NCBI RefSeq assembly: GCF_006547145.1
Contig: NZ_CP041244.1
Coordinates: 6,634,001 to 6,698,000, forward strand
DNA from: Actinomadura sp. WMMA1423
GTDB taxonomy: Bacteria > Actinomycetota > Actinomycetes > Streptosporangiales > Streptosporangiaceae
Reading direction: 5' to 3'
DNA length: 64,000 bases
A program made the position numbers and the translations under genes. This document shows, in pieces, positions 33,121 through 41,672 of the stretch. Numbering within the stretch: position 1 is the first letter of the stretch; each line of letters begins with the position of its first letter. Under the pieces are notes generated by a model. That model saw only the letters and a program-made list of their open reading frames with translations. It ran no database searches and was not told where the DNA came from.

Positions 33121-34566
33121 TCAGCACTCTCCGTCGGCGAGGACCCAGTAGTCGGGGGCGGTCTCGCGGAGGGAGTGGATGGTGGCGACGTTCCAGAGGC
33201 CCATGGACTGGCCCGATCCGCGGGCGTAGGTCAAGCCGTACTGGACGTAGGCCCGGCCGGCGACGGTGTGCGCGTAGTTGCTCGCCCTCACGCACTGGCC
33301 GGACGAGCCTCCGGTCGTGGTCGCGGAGACGGTGGCCGACCGTCCGCCCTCGGCGCCGGCGGAGTCCACGGCGGCCACCGCGTAGGCGTACCCCTTTCCG
33401 GCGGTCAGGCCGGTGTCGGTGTGGTTCGTGCCGGTCACAGGTGACGCCGTCACCTTGGCGCCGTCCCGGTAGACGTTGTAGCCGGAGGCGCCATTGACCG
33501 CGTTCCACGAGAGGGAGACGGTCGTGTCGCCGGTGCCGGTGACGGTGACCCCGGTCGGCGCGGGAAGACCGCCGGGAGGCTCCTCGCCGCCGCCGTCCAG
33601 GCCCCAGGTCTGGGCGATGCGGTAGGAGGAGCAGATCGTGTCCAGGTAGTACTGCCCGGTCGTGCCGCACTGGTCGGTCGCGGAACCCGGGTCCACGGGC
33701 AGGCCGTGCGCCATGCCGCTGATCGTGTAGGTCCGGACGGCCGGCTTGCCGGTGGTGTCGTCGTACTCCTTCAGAGTGGTGCCGCCCGGCAGGCTCGACG
33801 TCCGGCTCGCGGTCTGCGAGATGCCCCACACGTTGGTCCACTGGTCACGGAGCTGGTCGGCGTTGAAGGGGTAGACCGTCGTGTCGCTCGTGCCCTGCCA
33901 GATCGACACGCGGGGGTAGGGGCCTGAGTAGCCGGGATGGGCGCCGCGGACCTTGTCCCCCCACTGCTGCGGGCTGTACCCCTTCTGGGAGGTGAGGCAC
34001 AGGGTGCCGCTCGTCAGGTCGGTGCCGCAGCCGTAGGCGATCCCGCTCATCACCGCGCCCCCGGCGAAGACGTCCGGGTAGGCGGCGAGCATGACGGAGG
34101 TCATCGCGCCCCCGGCGGAGAGGCCGGTCACGTAGACCCGGCTCGGGGCGCTGCCGTACTGGGCGACGGCGTAGTCGACCATCTGCTTGATCGACAGCGC
34201 TTCGCCCTGCCCCCGCGCGGTGTCACCGGTCTGGAACCAGTTGAAGCAGGAGTTGAAGTTGTTGGCGCTCTTCTGCTCGGGCAGGACGAGCGCGAACTTC
34301 CACAGGTCGGCGTACTTGGACCACCCGGAATGGCCGAAGTAGTCGCCGGCACTCTGGGTGCAGCCGTGCATCGCCACCACGAGCGGCGCCCCGGACGGCA
34401 GGCCGTCCGGCCGGTAGGCGTACATGGACAGGTTGCCGGGGTTGGAGCCGAACCCGGTGACCTGCGTGAGGGTGGCGGCGCGAGCGGGGCTCGGGAACGC
34501 CACGACCAGCGCGCCGAGCAGGGCGAGCAAGGCGAGGGCCGACCGGGGGAGCAGGGGTCTTCTCAT
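33121..34566 (-). CDS. secreted PHB-depolymerase-type esterase with fibronectin III domain
   Basis: The 481-residue protein has a Sec signal peptide (MRRPLLPRSALALLALLGALVVAF, cleavage near PARAA). An esterase domain of the poly(3-hydroxybutyrate) depolymerase family follows (about 35-325). It shows the oxyanion segment MHGCTQSAGDYF, the lipase box GLSAGG with the nucleophile Ser, and GMAHGLPV with the likely catalytic His. A fibronectin type III domain follows (LPAPTGVTVTGTGDTTVSLSWNAV, about 345-425). A C-terminal module of about 55 residues is Tyr/Trp-rich and may bind a polymer. The ATG has a GGAGG upstream. It acts outside the cell, perhaps on polyesters or acetylated polysaccharides. 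Confidence 0.9.
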   Translation of the reverse strand: MRRPLLPRSALALLALLGALVVAFPSPARAATLTQVTGFGSNPGNLSMYAYRPDGLPSGAPLVVAMHGCTQSAGDYFGHSGWSKYADLWKFALVLPEQKSANNFNSCFNWFQTGDTARGQGEALSIKQMVDYAVAQYGSAPSRVYVTGLSAGGAMTSVMLAAYPDVFAGGAVMSGIAYGCGTDLTSGTLCLTSQKGYSPQQWGDKVRGAHPGYSGPYPRVSIWQGTSDTTVYPFNADQLRDQWTNVWGISQTASRTSSLPGGTTLKEYDDTTGKPAVRTYTISGMAHGLPVDPGSATDQCGTTGQYYLDTICSSYRIAQTWGLDGGGEEPPGGLPAPTGVTVTGTGDTTVSLSWNAVNGASGYNVYRDGAKVTASPVTGTNHTDTGLTAGKGYAYAVAAVDSAGAEGGRSATVSATTTGGSSGQCVRASNYAHTVAGRAYVQYGLTYARGSGQSMGLWNVATIHSLRETAPDYWVLADGEC

Positions 34567-34806
34567 GGGCGCGACCTCCAGGGGGGTGGGAGTGACGGCG
34601 GTCACATGCCGACGTCCGGAACATAAACGCTCCGCCGATCGCGGGAAATGGAAGCCCTCCACACAACCCGGCCCCCACCGAGTGTGTGATCCTCCCGTAC
34701 CGGGGGTCGCGCGAAACATGACGTGGGCTGTCAGGTTTTCGGGGAAGCATGGGGGCACCGGTCGGCGCGGGAGGACGTGGACCGGGCCTATCGACAAGGA
34801 CCTGCC

Positions 34807-35337
34807 ATGCGTGAAACCCGAGAAGACCTCATAGAGCTCCAGGCCCTCCTGGACCGTTCCCTTTCCCGATCGACAGCGCATCTCCGTTCGATCATCAACG
34901 CCGAGCGGACGCTGACCGCGGAGCGGCTCTGCCGAGTCCTTACGGGCATGTGCACGCTGGCCCTGTCCACGGTGACGGCCAAGGGCGAGCCGCGGATCAG
35001 CGGTGTGGACGGGCACTTCCTGCGCGGGAAGTGGCTCTTCGGCACGGCGCGCGAAGCGGCCAAGGCCCGGCACCTGGCCGCCCGTCCGGCCGCCAGCGTG
35101 GCGCACATGCGAGGCGAGGACCTGGGCGTGTTCACGCACGGCACGGTGGAGATCCTCAACCCCTCGGACGGAGATCCGGCCGCCGACTGGCCCGACCTGC
35201 TCGCCTACTTCAAGGGCTTCTACGGCGAGGACGCCTTCGACTGGGACAACGACATCGTCTACTACCGGCTGCATCCGCACTGGATGGCCGTCTACGCCCC
35301 GGACTTCGCCAAGCTCACGAAGACGTCCGACGCCTGA
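34807..35337 (+). CDS. pyridoxamine-5'-phosphate-oxidase-like (FMN-binding split-barrel) protein
   Basis: A 176-residue protein. Its core fits the PNPOx-like split barrel: CTLALSTVTAKGEPRISGVDGHFLRGKWLFGTAREAAKARHLAARPAASVAHMRGEDLGVFTHGTVEIL. Members bind FMN, F420 or haem, and the cofactor cannot be told from the sequence. An N-terminal helix of about 40 residues precedes the barrel. The ATG at 34807 has an AAGGA 8 bp upstream and is preferred to an upstream GTG. It diverges from the esterase gene by 240 bp. Confidence 0.82.
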   Translation: MRETREDLIELQALLDRSLSRSTAHLRSIINAERTLTAERLCRVLTGMCTLALSTVTAKGEPRISGVDGHFLRGKWLFGTAREAAKARHLAARPAASVAHMRGEDLGVFTHGTVEILNPSDGDPAADWPDLLAYFKGFYGEDAFDWDNDIVYYRLHPHWMAVYAPDFAKLTKTSDA

Positions 35338-35599
35338 CCCGGCCGGATCGAAGGCGGGCACGCGCCTGTGAATCCCGGGTGGGACCCGGACACGAAAGGG
35401 GCCAGGCGATCCCTGGGTTCGGCCCGCTCATGCCTGTTCACATCGTCGGTGCGCGAGGAGGGCAATCAACACAAAAGCCGCATAAAGGCTCATAGGTGTG
35501 GGTTTTGGGCTGATCTGTGCGGGTGATGGTGACGTGGGTGATGGCGGGGCGTGCGCCTCCGCCGTCGACTCGCCGGAGCCGCCATCCGTCGGAGGGAAC

Positions 35600-36325
35600 A
35601 TGGGGACGCAGCTGGACGGGCAGATCGTCGTCCTGGTCGGCGGCAGCGCGGGGATCGGGCTGGAGACCGCCCGGCTCGCCCGAGCCGAGGGAGCCGGGAC
35701 CGTCCTGACCGGGCGCAGTCCAGAGCGGCTGGAGCGTGCGGCGGCGGCCGTCGGCGCGCGCAGTACGGCCGCCTTCGACGCCAATGACCCTGCCGCGGTG
35801 GAGGAGTTCTTCCGGGAGTCGCCCTCACCCGTCGACCACGTGCTGATCACGGCCGGCGGGCCGCGCTACAAGCCCCTGCTGGAGATGGACGCCGAGGAGG
35901 TGCGCGCGGAGGTCGGCGATCACATGGTGGTCGCGCTCAACGTCGCGCGCGCCGCGGCCCCGAGGATGCGTCCCGGGGGCACGCTCCTGCTCATGGGCGG
36001 CACCGGCGGCCGTCGCATCCGCCGCGGGCTCGGGCTCATCTCCGCCGCCACCGCCGCGCTGCCCCCGTTCACGGCGACGCTCGCGCTCGAACTCGCGCCC
36101 GTCCGGGTCAACCTGATCGCCGCGGGCTTCGTCGACACCCCGCTGTCGGCGTCGCTGCTCGGGGACGGGATCGAGGAGCGCAGGAACGAGCTGCGGGCGA
36201 CGCTCCCGATCGGCCGGGTCGTGGGTCCGGCCGACGTCGCCGCGCTGGCCGTCCACATCATGGCCAACACGGCGCTCACCGGCGCCACCTACGACATCGA
36301 CGGCGGCCAGCAGTTCGTCCAGTGA
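35600..36325 (+). CDS. short-chain dehydrogenase
   Basis: A 241-residue SDR with GGSAGIGLETARLA as the cofactor loop and ITAGG replacing NNAG. The Tyr-X3-Lys motif is not obvious: the segment after MGGTGGRRIRRGLGLISAATAALPPFTATLALELAP has no Tyr or Lys in the usual place, so it may be a divergent SDR with altered catalysis. The C-terminal TGATYDIDGGQQFV is typical. The ATG at 35600 has GGAGGG 4 bp upstream, which decides against the longer frame from 35498. The IS110-type element lies directly downstream. Confidence 0.82.
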   Translation: MGTQLDGQIVVLVGGSAGIGLETARLARAEGAGTVLTGRSPERLERAAAAVGARSTAAFDANDPAAVEEFFRESPSPVDHVLITAGGPRYKPLLEMDAEEVRAEVGDHMVVALNVARAAAPRMRPGGTLLLMGGTGGRRIRRGLGLISAATAALPPFTATLALELAPVRVNLIAAGFVDTPLSASLLGDGIEERRNELRATLPIGRVVGPADVAALAVHIMANTALTGATYDIDGGQQFVQ

Positions 36326-36352
36326 GGGTCAGACATCCCTGGAGGTTGGATG

Positions 36353-37588
36353 TCAAGCGGCGAGGTCGTGGTCGTGGTGTGACCAGGCGGTTGCTTGGTC
36401 GTAGATGCTGCCGGTTTTGAGGCAGCCGTGGAGGATGCCGACGAGGCGGTTGCCGACCTGGCGGAGGGCGGCGTTGTGGCTGATGTCGCGGGCTTTGAGC
36501 TGGTCGTAGTAGGCGCGGACGTGCGGGTCGTGGAGGATCGCGCACGAGGCTTGATTGTGGAGGGCGTCGATGAGCCGGTCGTTGTGGACGAACCGGGCCT
36601 GGACGGTCTTGGTCTTGCCGGACTGGCGGGTGATCGGGGAGGTGCCGGCGTAGTTCTTGCGTGCCTTCGCCGAGGCGTAGCGGCCGGGGGCGTCTCCGAA
36701 CTCGGCGAGCACCCGGGCGCCGAGGATCACACCCAGTCCCGGCTGGGAGAGGATGATCTCAGCGTCCGGGTGTCGGCCAAAATGGGCCTCGACCTCGCCT
36801 TGGAGGGTCTTGATCTCGCTGTTGAGGACGGTGATGATCGCGACCAGTGACTTCACCGTGGCCGCGTAGGCGGTCGTGACCAACGGCGCTTGCCCGAGGT
36901 GCTCAGCGCGCAGGACGTCCTGGATCGCTGCGGCTTTGTCCGGGATGCCGCGGCGGCCCTTCAGACAGGCCGTGATCTGAGAGATCGTCAGCTTCGCCGC
37001 GGCCTCGGGCGTGGGCGCCTTGACCAGCAGCCTCAGCACCGCGTCGCTGGTGAGGTCCAGGGACTTGTAGGCGGCCAGGGCGGCGGGGAAGTACTCCCGC
37101 AACGCCACCCGAAGGCGGAGCATGTGGCGGGTCCGTTCCCAGATCAGTGTCTGATGCGCCCTGGTGACGACCTTGACCGCCTCGGCGATCCCGGAGTCCC
37201 CGGCGACCTCGCGCAACTGGTGGCGGCGGGTGCGGATCATGTCGGCCAGGGCGTGGGCGTCACCCTTGTCGCTCTTGGCCCCCGAGCTGCCGAGGATCTC
37301 CCGGTGCCGGGCCGCCTGCTTGGGGTCGACGCCGAACACCCGGTACCCGGCCGCGACCAGCGCCCGCACCCACGGCCCCCGATCGACCTCGATACACACC
37401 AGCACCTCCGACGCCTCAGCGTCGTCAGCGACGAACCGACCGAGGAGGTCGTGGAACCGGGCGATCCCGGCCATCCCCTCGGCCAGCCGAGCCCGCTTCA
37501 ACACCCGGCCCGTCTCGTCCTGGACCTCGATGTCGTGGTGGTCCTCAGCCCAGTCATCCCCGACCAACAGCACCCAGACCTCCAACAT
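36353..37588 (-). CDS. IS110-family DEDD transposase
   Basis: The 411-residue protein has an N-terminal RuvC-like DEDD domain (LLVGDDWAEDHHDIEV with the first Asp, CIEVDRGPWV with the Glu, AKSDKGDAHALAD with the Asp pair). Its C-terminal Transposase_20 domain (ILSQPGLGVILGARVLAEFGD, KNYAGTSPITRQSGK, HNQASCAIL) contains the serine that forms a composite active site in this family. The ATG at 37588 starts MLEVWVLLVGDDW; a longer frame upstream is open but falls in the non-coding part of the element. The gene looks intact. Confidence 0.92.
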   Translation of the reverse strand: MLEVWVLLVGDDWAEDHHDIEVQDETGRVLKRARLAEGMAGIARFHDLLGRFVADDAEASEVLVCIEVDRGPWVRALVAAGYRVFGVDPKQAARHREILGSSGAKSDKGDAHALADMIRTRRHQLREVAGDSGIAEAVKVVTRAHQTLIWERTRHMLRLRVALREYFPAALAAYKSLDLTSDAVLRLLVKAPTPEAAAKLTISQITACLKGRRGIPDKAAAIQDVLRAEHLGQAPLVTTAYAATVKSLVAIITVLNSEIKTLQGEVEAHFGRHPDAEIILSQPGLGVILGARVLAEFGDAPGRYASAKARKNYAGTSPITRQSGKTKTVQARFVHNDRLIDALHNQASCAILHDPHVRAYYDQLKARDISHNAALRQVGNRLVGILHGCLKTGSIYDQATAWSHHDHDLAA

Positions 37589-37800
37589 CGACAACGGGAC
37601 ACAGCAGCCCGCAGGAGCGCGTCGGCGACCTAATGGACCAGTGCTCACCCCAACGTTCGGGGGGCACGACATCCCATCAGCGATCAACAGCCCCTGACCA
37701 CCGGTGAGGGCACGCTCTGACCCCAGGACTCGAAGTCCAGGTGGCGGAAGTGCTCACTCACCAGCGGCTACCAGGCACCGAGTCTGCCTGAACGGCAACC
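37589..37800 (-). ncRNA. candidate bridge RNA region of the IS110-type element
   Basis: IS110 elements with DEDD transposases carry a structured bridge RNA in the non-coding end, often upstream of the gene. This stretch has no ORF of its own and contains short hairpins (for example GGACT/AGTCC at 37726-37738). The 9-mer AGTGCTCAC occurs twice (37640 and 37749), as might be expected for paired guide loops. This is positional inference; no covariance model could be run. Confidence 0.35.
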
Positions 37801-37813
37801 CCGGCACTTCCCA

Positions 37814-38389
37814 TTAGGTGGTGAGGCGGCCTCGGAGGAGGGCGGTCAGGGTGGCCTGGACGTCGGTCAGGGGGCGGCCGGGTTGCAGGGCGCGCCAGTC
37901 CAGGGCGACGGTCAGGACCATGCCGAAGACGGCGGAGGCGGCCGTGCCGGTGTCCAGGTCGGGGCGCAGGTCCCCGGCCTTCACCGCGTCGCGCAGGACG
38001 CCCGCCACGACGCCGATCGCGCGTTCGCGGATCAGGCGGGCGGCGTGCTGCCAGTCGCCGCCGGCCCGCCACGTCTCGGCGATGAGGAGCCGGGCGAACG
38101 ACTCGTGCTCGCCGATGAAGGCCAGCTCGGCGGCGACGACGGCCTCCAGCGCCTCCAGCGGGGGGCGGCCGGACGCCGCGTCGCGCAGCGCGGTGGCGAG
38201 GCGGTCGACGCCGTACTCCAGCAGCGCCGAGAACAGGGCGGCCTTGCTGCCGAAGTTGTAGTACACGGTGCCCTTGGCCACGCCGGCGCGCTCGGCGATC
38301 TGGTCGACGGTCGTCGCGGCGAGCCCGCTCTCGGCGATGAGCTCGATCGCCGCGGTGAACAGCTTCTCCCGGGTCGCGATGCGGGCCAC
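37814..38389 (-). CDS. TetR-family repressor of the YhgE/ABC operon
   Basis: A 191-residue protein with an N-terminal TetR helix-turn-helix (ATREKLFTAAIELIAESGLAATTVDQIAERAGVAKGTVYYNFGSKAALFSALLEYG) and an all-helical ligand domain. The start is GTG at 38389. It is the last gene of a three-gene operon read leftward: ATPase, YhgE-type membrane protein, TetR. The operon promoter contains a strong palindrome at 41566 that this protein probably binds, giving autoregulation and control of the exporter. Ligand unknown; TetR/exporter pairs often sense a toxic or lipidic compound. Confidence 0.9.
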   Translation of the reverse strand: MARIATREKLFTAAIELIAESGLAATTVDQIAERAGVAKGTVYYNFGSKAALFSALLEYGVDRLATALRDAASGRPPLEALEAVVAAELAFIGEHESFARLLIAETWRAGGDWQHAARLIRERAIGVVAGVLRDAVKAGDLRPDLDTGTAASAVFGMVLTVALDWRALQPGRPLTDVQATLTALLRGRLTT

Positions 38390-38404
38390 GTCCCCTGCCT
38401 CCGA

Positions 38405-40540
38405 TCAGAGCTTCAGCGCCGGGTGCAGGCGCTTCATCGTCCAGACCCGGTTGTGCCGGACGGCCAGGGCGGTGAGCGCGAGCCCGCCGGCCAGGAAGGC
38501 GGCCAGCACCGCACAACCCTGCCACACCGAGGTCAGGTCGCCGCCGCTGATCAGGTGCCGGACGGCGTCCACGACCCACGGCATCGGCAGGTACGGGCGG
38601 ATGGCCTGGAAGAACGCCGGGCTCGTCTCGATCGGGTACGTTCCGGCCGCCGAGGTGAGCTGGAGCATCAGCAGCGCCAGCGCGATGATGCGGCCGATGG
38701 GGCCGAAGCGGGCGTTCACCCATTGGATCACCGCGAGGAACGCGGCCGAGGCGAGCGCCAGGAACGCGACGAGACCCGGCCAGTGCTCGGCGCGCAGGCC
38801 GAGCGCGAAGCGCAGGACGGCGAGGACGACGCAGGCCTGCGCCGCGCCGATCGCCGCGGCGGGCAGCCAGCCCGCGAGGGCGACGCGCCGTCCGGGCGCG
38901 GTGCCCGCCAGGGCGCGGGGGTTCAGCGGGCGCAGCAGCATGTAGATGATCATGCCGCCGACCCAGAGGGAGAGGGGCACGAAGAACGGGGCGAACCCGG
39001 TCCCGTAGTTCGGCACCTCGTTCTCGGTGGCGCTGGCGAGGCGCACCGGGTTGCTCATCATGTCGTCGCGTGCGGCGCGCTCCTTGGCGTCGTAGTCCGG
39101 GATCTGGGCGACGCCCTCGTTCAGGCCGTTCGCGAGCCGCTCGTTGCCGTCGGAGATCTGCGCGAGGGCCGTCTCCAGCGTCACCGCGCCGCCGGACAGC
39201 TGCCCGAGGCCGCCCCGCAGCTCGCCCGCACCGTCCGAGAGGACCCCCAGTCCGGCCGTGAGCTGGGACGACCCGGAGAGCAGGCGTCCCGTGCCCGCGT
39301 TCACCTGCTGCGTCCCGGCGTTCAGGCGGTCCACGTCGCGGCGGGCCTTCTCGACCTTGGCGGCGAGGGTGGGCGCGTCCTTGGCGATCTTGCGGGCCGC
39401 GCGCTCGACCGTCCGGGCGTCGGCGGCGACCTTGCGCAGGTCGCCGGTGTGGTCGCTGATGTAGCCGTCGACCTGCTTCGCGACGGTGACGACCTGCGCG
39501 GCCGCCTGGGTGAGGTCCCGCCTGACGTTCGGAGGGATCTCCGGGTGCGCGGCCAGGTAGGCGTCCAGTTCGGCCTGCGCCTTCTCCGCGCGCTGGACGG
39601 CGGCACCCGTCTGGGCGGGCAGCCGTCCGGCACCGTCGGCGAGGGCGTCGGCCCCGCGCGCGACGGCGAGCGCGGCCTGGCGGATCTCGGGGGCGTTGTC
39701 CCTCAGCAGCGGGACGAGGGTGTCGCTCGCGCGGTCGACGGTCGTGGTGAGCCGCTGCATCCCGGCGGCGACCTGGCCCGTTCCGGTGCGGAGCTCCTCC
39801 AGGCCGGAGGTCAGCTCGCCGCTGCCGGAGCGCGCCTCGTCGATCCCGCCCTTCAGCTTGCCCGCACCCGCCTCGGCCTTGCCCGCGCCTTCGGCGAGCT
39901 TGCCCGCCCCGTCCTGCGCCTGGCCGGAGCCCTCCGCGAGCTTGTCCGCGCCCTGGGCGGCCTTGCCGAGCTCGCCGTGCAGCTTGCCGAACGACAGGAA
40001 GATCTGGTCGAAGTAGCCGTGCACGGCCTCGCTTCCGGCGGCGGCGCTGATCTCCTTGAACGCCGCCTGGGCGAGGGTCCCGACCACGTAGTTGTTCGCG
40101 TCGTTCATCTGGAGCCGCAAGCCCGCAGGGGTGGGCGTCCCGTCACCGGACGGCGAGGCGATCCGCGCGCTGAAGTCGGCGGGGATCGTCAGCGACATGT
40201 AGTACTTCCCCGACCGGACGCCCTTCTCGGCGTCCGCCGCCGAGACGGTGCGCCAGTCGAAGACCTTGCGCTTCTTCAACTCGTCCGCCAGGTCCGCCCC
40301 GGCGTGGACGGTCTTGCCCTCCGTCCCGTCCGGCTTCTTCTGGACGGCCGGCTCGTCCTGGACGACCAGCGCGACCGGCACGTGCTGGAGCCGCGCGTAC
40401 GGATCCCAGAACGACCAGAGGTAGAGCCCTGCGTACAGCAGCGGCAGCAGCACGAGCCCCGCCATCGCGACGCGGGTCAGCCGGTTGCGCTGGAACCGGC
40501 GCAGCTCTAGGCCGCCCGAGGTCAACGCGGGAAGTCTCAT
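38405..40540 (-). CDS. YhgE/Pip-domain ABC-2-type membrane protein
   Basis: The 711-residue protein begins with a helix (RVAMAGLVLLPLLYAGLYLWSFWDPYARLQHVPVALVVQDEPA), the YhgE N-terminal signature. A large extracytoplasmic coiled-coil region (about 175-500) follows, with repeated LAEGAGKAEAGAGKLKGG-like heptads. Five to six membrane helices close the chain from NYGTGFAPFFVPLSLWVGGMIIYMLLRPL. YhgE/Pip proteins are phage-infection-protein and ESX-like ABC-2 permease relatives. Here it pairs with a degenerate ATPase encoded 223 bp upstream. The Gly/Ala-rich heptads may form a periplasm-like stalk through the wall. The stop is 15 bp before the TetR gene. Confidence 0.87.
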   Translation of the reverse strand: MRLPALTSGGLELRRFQRNRLTRVAMAGLVLLPLLYAGLYLWSFWDPYARLQHVPVALVVQDEPAVQKKPDGTEGKTVHAGADLADELKKRKVFDWRTVSAADAEKGVRSGKYYMSLTIPADFSARIASPSGDGTPTPAGLRLQMNDANNYVVGTLAQAAFKEISAAAGSEAVHGYFDQIFLSFGKLHGELGKAAQGADKLAEGSGQAQDGAGKLAEGAGKAEAGAGKLKGGIDEARSGSGELTSGLEELRTGTGQVAAGMQRLTTTVDRASDTLVPLLRDNAPEIRQAALAVARGADALADGAGRLPAQTGAAVQRAEKAQAELDAYLAAHPEIPPNVRRDLTQAAAQVVTVAKQVDGYISDHTGDLRKVAADARTVERAARKIAKDAPTLAAKVEKARRDVDRLNAGTQQVNAGTGRLLSGSSQLTAGLGVLSDGAGELRGGLGQLSGGAVTLETALAQISDGNERLANGLNEGVAQIPDYDAKERAARDDMMSNPVRLASATENEVPNYGTGFAPFFVPLSLWVGGMIIYMLLRPLNPRALAGTAPGRRVALAGWLPAAAIGAAQACVVLAVLRFALGLRAEHWPGLVAFLALASAAFLAVIQWVNARFGPIGRIIALALLMLQLTSAAGTYPIETSPAFFQAIRPYLPMPWVVDAVRHLISGGDLTSVWQGCAVLAAFLAGGLALTALAVRHNRVWTMKRLHPALKL

Positions 40541-40641
40541 CGGGGGTTTCTCCTCGGCTAGTGCGAGAGGGCCGACGGGTGGGAACGGGTCGGCTGGAAG
40601 GAAAAGGGAGGGCCTGTCGCGAAGCGCCCCCGGCCACGCGC

Positions 40642-40720
40642 GCGAACGCGTGACCTGCCCGGTGGAGCGAAGCCGGAGGCGAGCGGCACCGGGCGGATCG
40701 CGAAGCGATGCCGCGTTCGC
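40642..40720. other. nested inverted repeats between ATPase and YhgE genes
   Basis: GCGAACGC (40642-40649) pairs with GCGTTCGC (40713-40720). CCCGGTG (40658-40664) pairs with CACCGGG (40687-40693). A third hairpin, ATCGC-gaa-GCGAT, lies at 40697-40709. The set can fold into a multi-stem structure inside the operon mRNA. GCGAGC and GCCGGAG words recur in the intergenic region at 42190-42290, which suggests a dispersed repeat. Confidence 0.5.
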
Positions 40721-40763
40721 CCAGGCACGGTCACGTAGCGAGCCGGGACTGTTGAAACACGGG

Positions 40764-41525
40764 TTAGAGCGCGAGGGTCTGCGTGGCGAGGCCCTCGGCG
40801 GGCGCGGCGTCGTGGCAGGACGCGATCACGGTGACGCCGGTGGCGGCGATTCCGGCCAGGCGCTGCCAGAGGTCGCGCTGCCGGTCGGCGGGCAGCCCCT
40901 CGTCGACGTCGTCGAGCAGGAGCAGCCCGGGGTCTCCGGCGAGCGCGAGGGCGGCGCCCAGGAGCTGGACGTCTTCGGGGGCGAGTTCCTCGGCGAGCGT
41001 TCCGGGGTCGACGTCCAGGCCGACCCGTTCGAGGGTGCGGCGCCTGCGGGCCTCGCGCCCGCGGAACCGGCCGAAGACGCCCTCACGCAGCGCCAGAGCC
41101 TCGTCGACGTGCTCGCGGACCGTCAGCGCCGGGTCGAGTTCGGTCACCCCCGGGACGATCCCGAGGGCCGCGACCCGCTGGATCTGCCGGAGTCCCGTGA
41201 GCCCGCCCACTGCGACCGTGCCCTCCGCCGGACGCATGCGCCCGGCGCAGGTGAGCAGGAGCGCGGTGCGGCCGGTGCCGGCGATGCCGCCGACGGCGAC
41301 CAGGGCGCCGGACGGGACGTCCAGCTCCACGTCGCGGAAGACCCAGCCGCGCGCACCCTTGACGCCGAGGCCCCGCGCCCGCACGGAAGATCCGCGTGCG
41401 GGCGCGGGACCGGCTCCGGGGCGGCCCCCGCCAGCCCCTGAGCCGATCGGGCGGGGTCCAGGGACGGCCGCCGCGGTCCCCCCGGCCACAGCGGCCGCCC
41501 CTGGAGTCTGGTGCTCGGACGTCAT
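40764..41525 (-). CDS. degenerate ABC-transporter ATPase
   Basis: A 253-residue ATPase of the ABC fold with an N-terminal Ala/Gly/Pro-rich extension of about 50 residues. The Walker A reads GGIAGTGRTALL with Arg in place of Lys. The signature LSGGQ is replaced by LAPEDVQ. Walker B is LLLLDDVDEG, and the switch His is kept in VIASCHDA. These changes suggest weak or no hydrolysis, although nucleotide binding may remain. The ATG at 41525 has GGAGG about 6 bp upstream. It is the first gene of the operon with the YhgE-type protein and TetR. Confidence 0.8.
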   Translation of the reverse strand: MTSEHQTPGAAAVAGGTAAAVPGPRPIGSGAGGGRPGAGPAPARGSSVRARGLGVKGARGWVFRDVELDVPSGALVAVGGIAGTGRTALLLTCAGRMRPAEGTVAVGGLTGLRQIQRVAALGIVPGVTELDPALTVREHVDEALALREGVFGRFRGREARRRRTLERVGLDVDPGTLAEELAPEDVQLLGAALALAGDPGLLLLDDVDEGLPADRQRDLWQRLAGIAATGVTVIASCHDAAPAEGLATQTLAL

Positions 41526-41565
41526 CGCGGCCCTCCGCGGAGACTGGATGTGCACTGACGTTTGG

Positions 41566-41579
41566 ACTGACCGGTCAGT
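41566..41579. promoter_or_regulatory. TetR-type palindromic operator
   Basis: ACTGACCGGTCAGT is a perfect 14-bp palindrome. It extends to a 24-bp palindrome (41561-41584, flanks TTTG and CAAA) with one mismatched pair. It lies 40 bp upstream of the ATPase gene, where the operon's TetR protein would bind. Confidence 0.75.
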
Positions 41580-41672
41580 ACAAATCTAGCTCCAGTTGAA
41601 CCGTGCGAATCCACCCGGAAGCGGTGACATCAGACACGTGCCCCCACGTCGGGCGTCACACGAGGCAGAGGG

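Larger units (their letters stand above)
36332..37800 (-). mobile_element. IS110-family insertion sequence (ends approximate)
   Basis: The element contains one DEDD transposase gene and, on its upstream side, about 210 bp of non-coding DNA before the TetR gene. IS110 elements have no long terminal inverted repeats and make no target duplication, so the ends cannot be fixed by eye. GACATCCC occurs at both 36332 and 37668. A hairpin (GACATCC/GGATGTC, 36332-36354) covers the transposase stop. It lies between an SDR gene and the TetR gene and breaks neither. Confidence 0.7.

Noticed and set aside
37814..38389. Considered as the KstR repressor of the sterol-type boxes.
   Set aside because: It is the last gene of the YhgE/ATPase operon, whose promoter holds a different palindrome (ACTGACCGGTCAGT), so it is better assigned to that operator.
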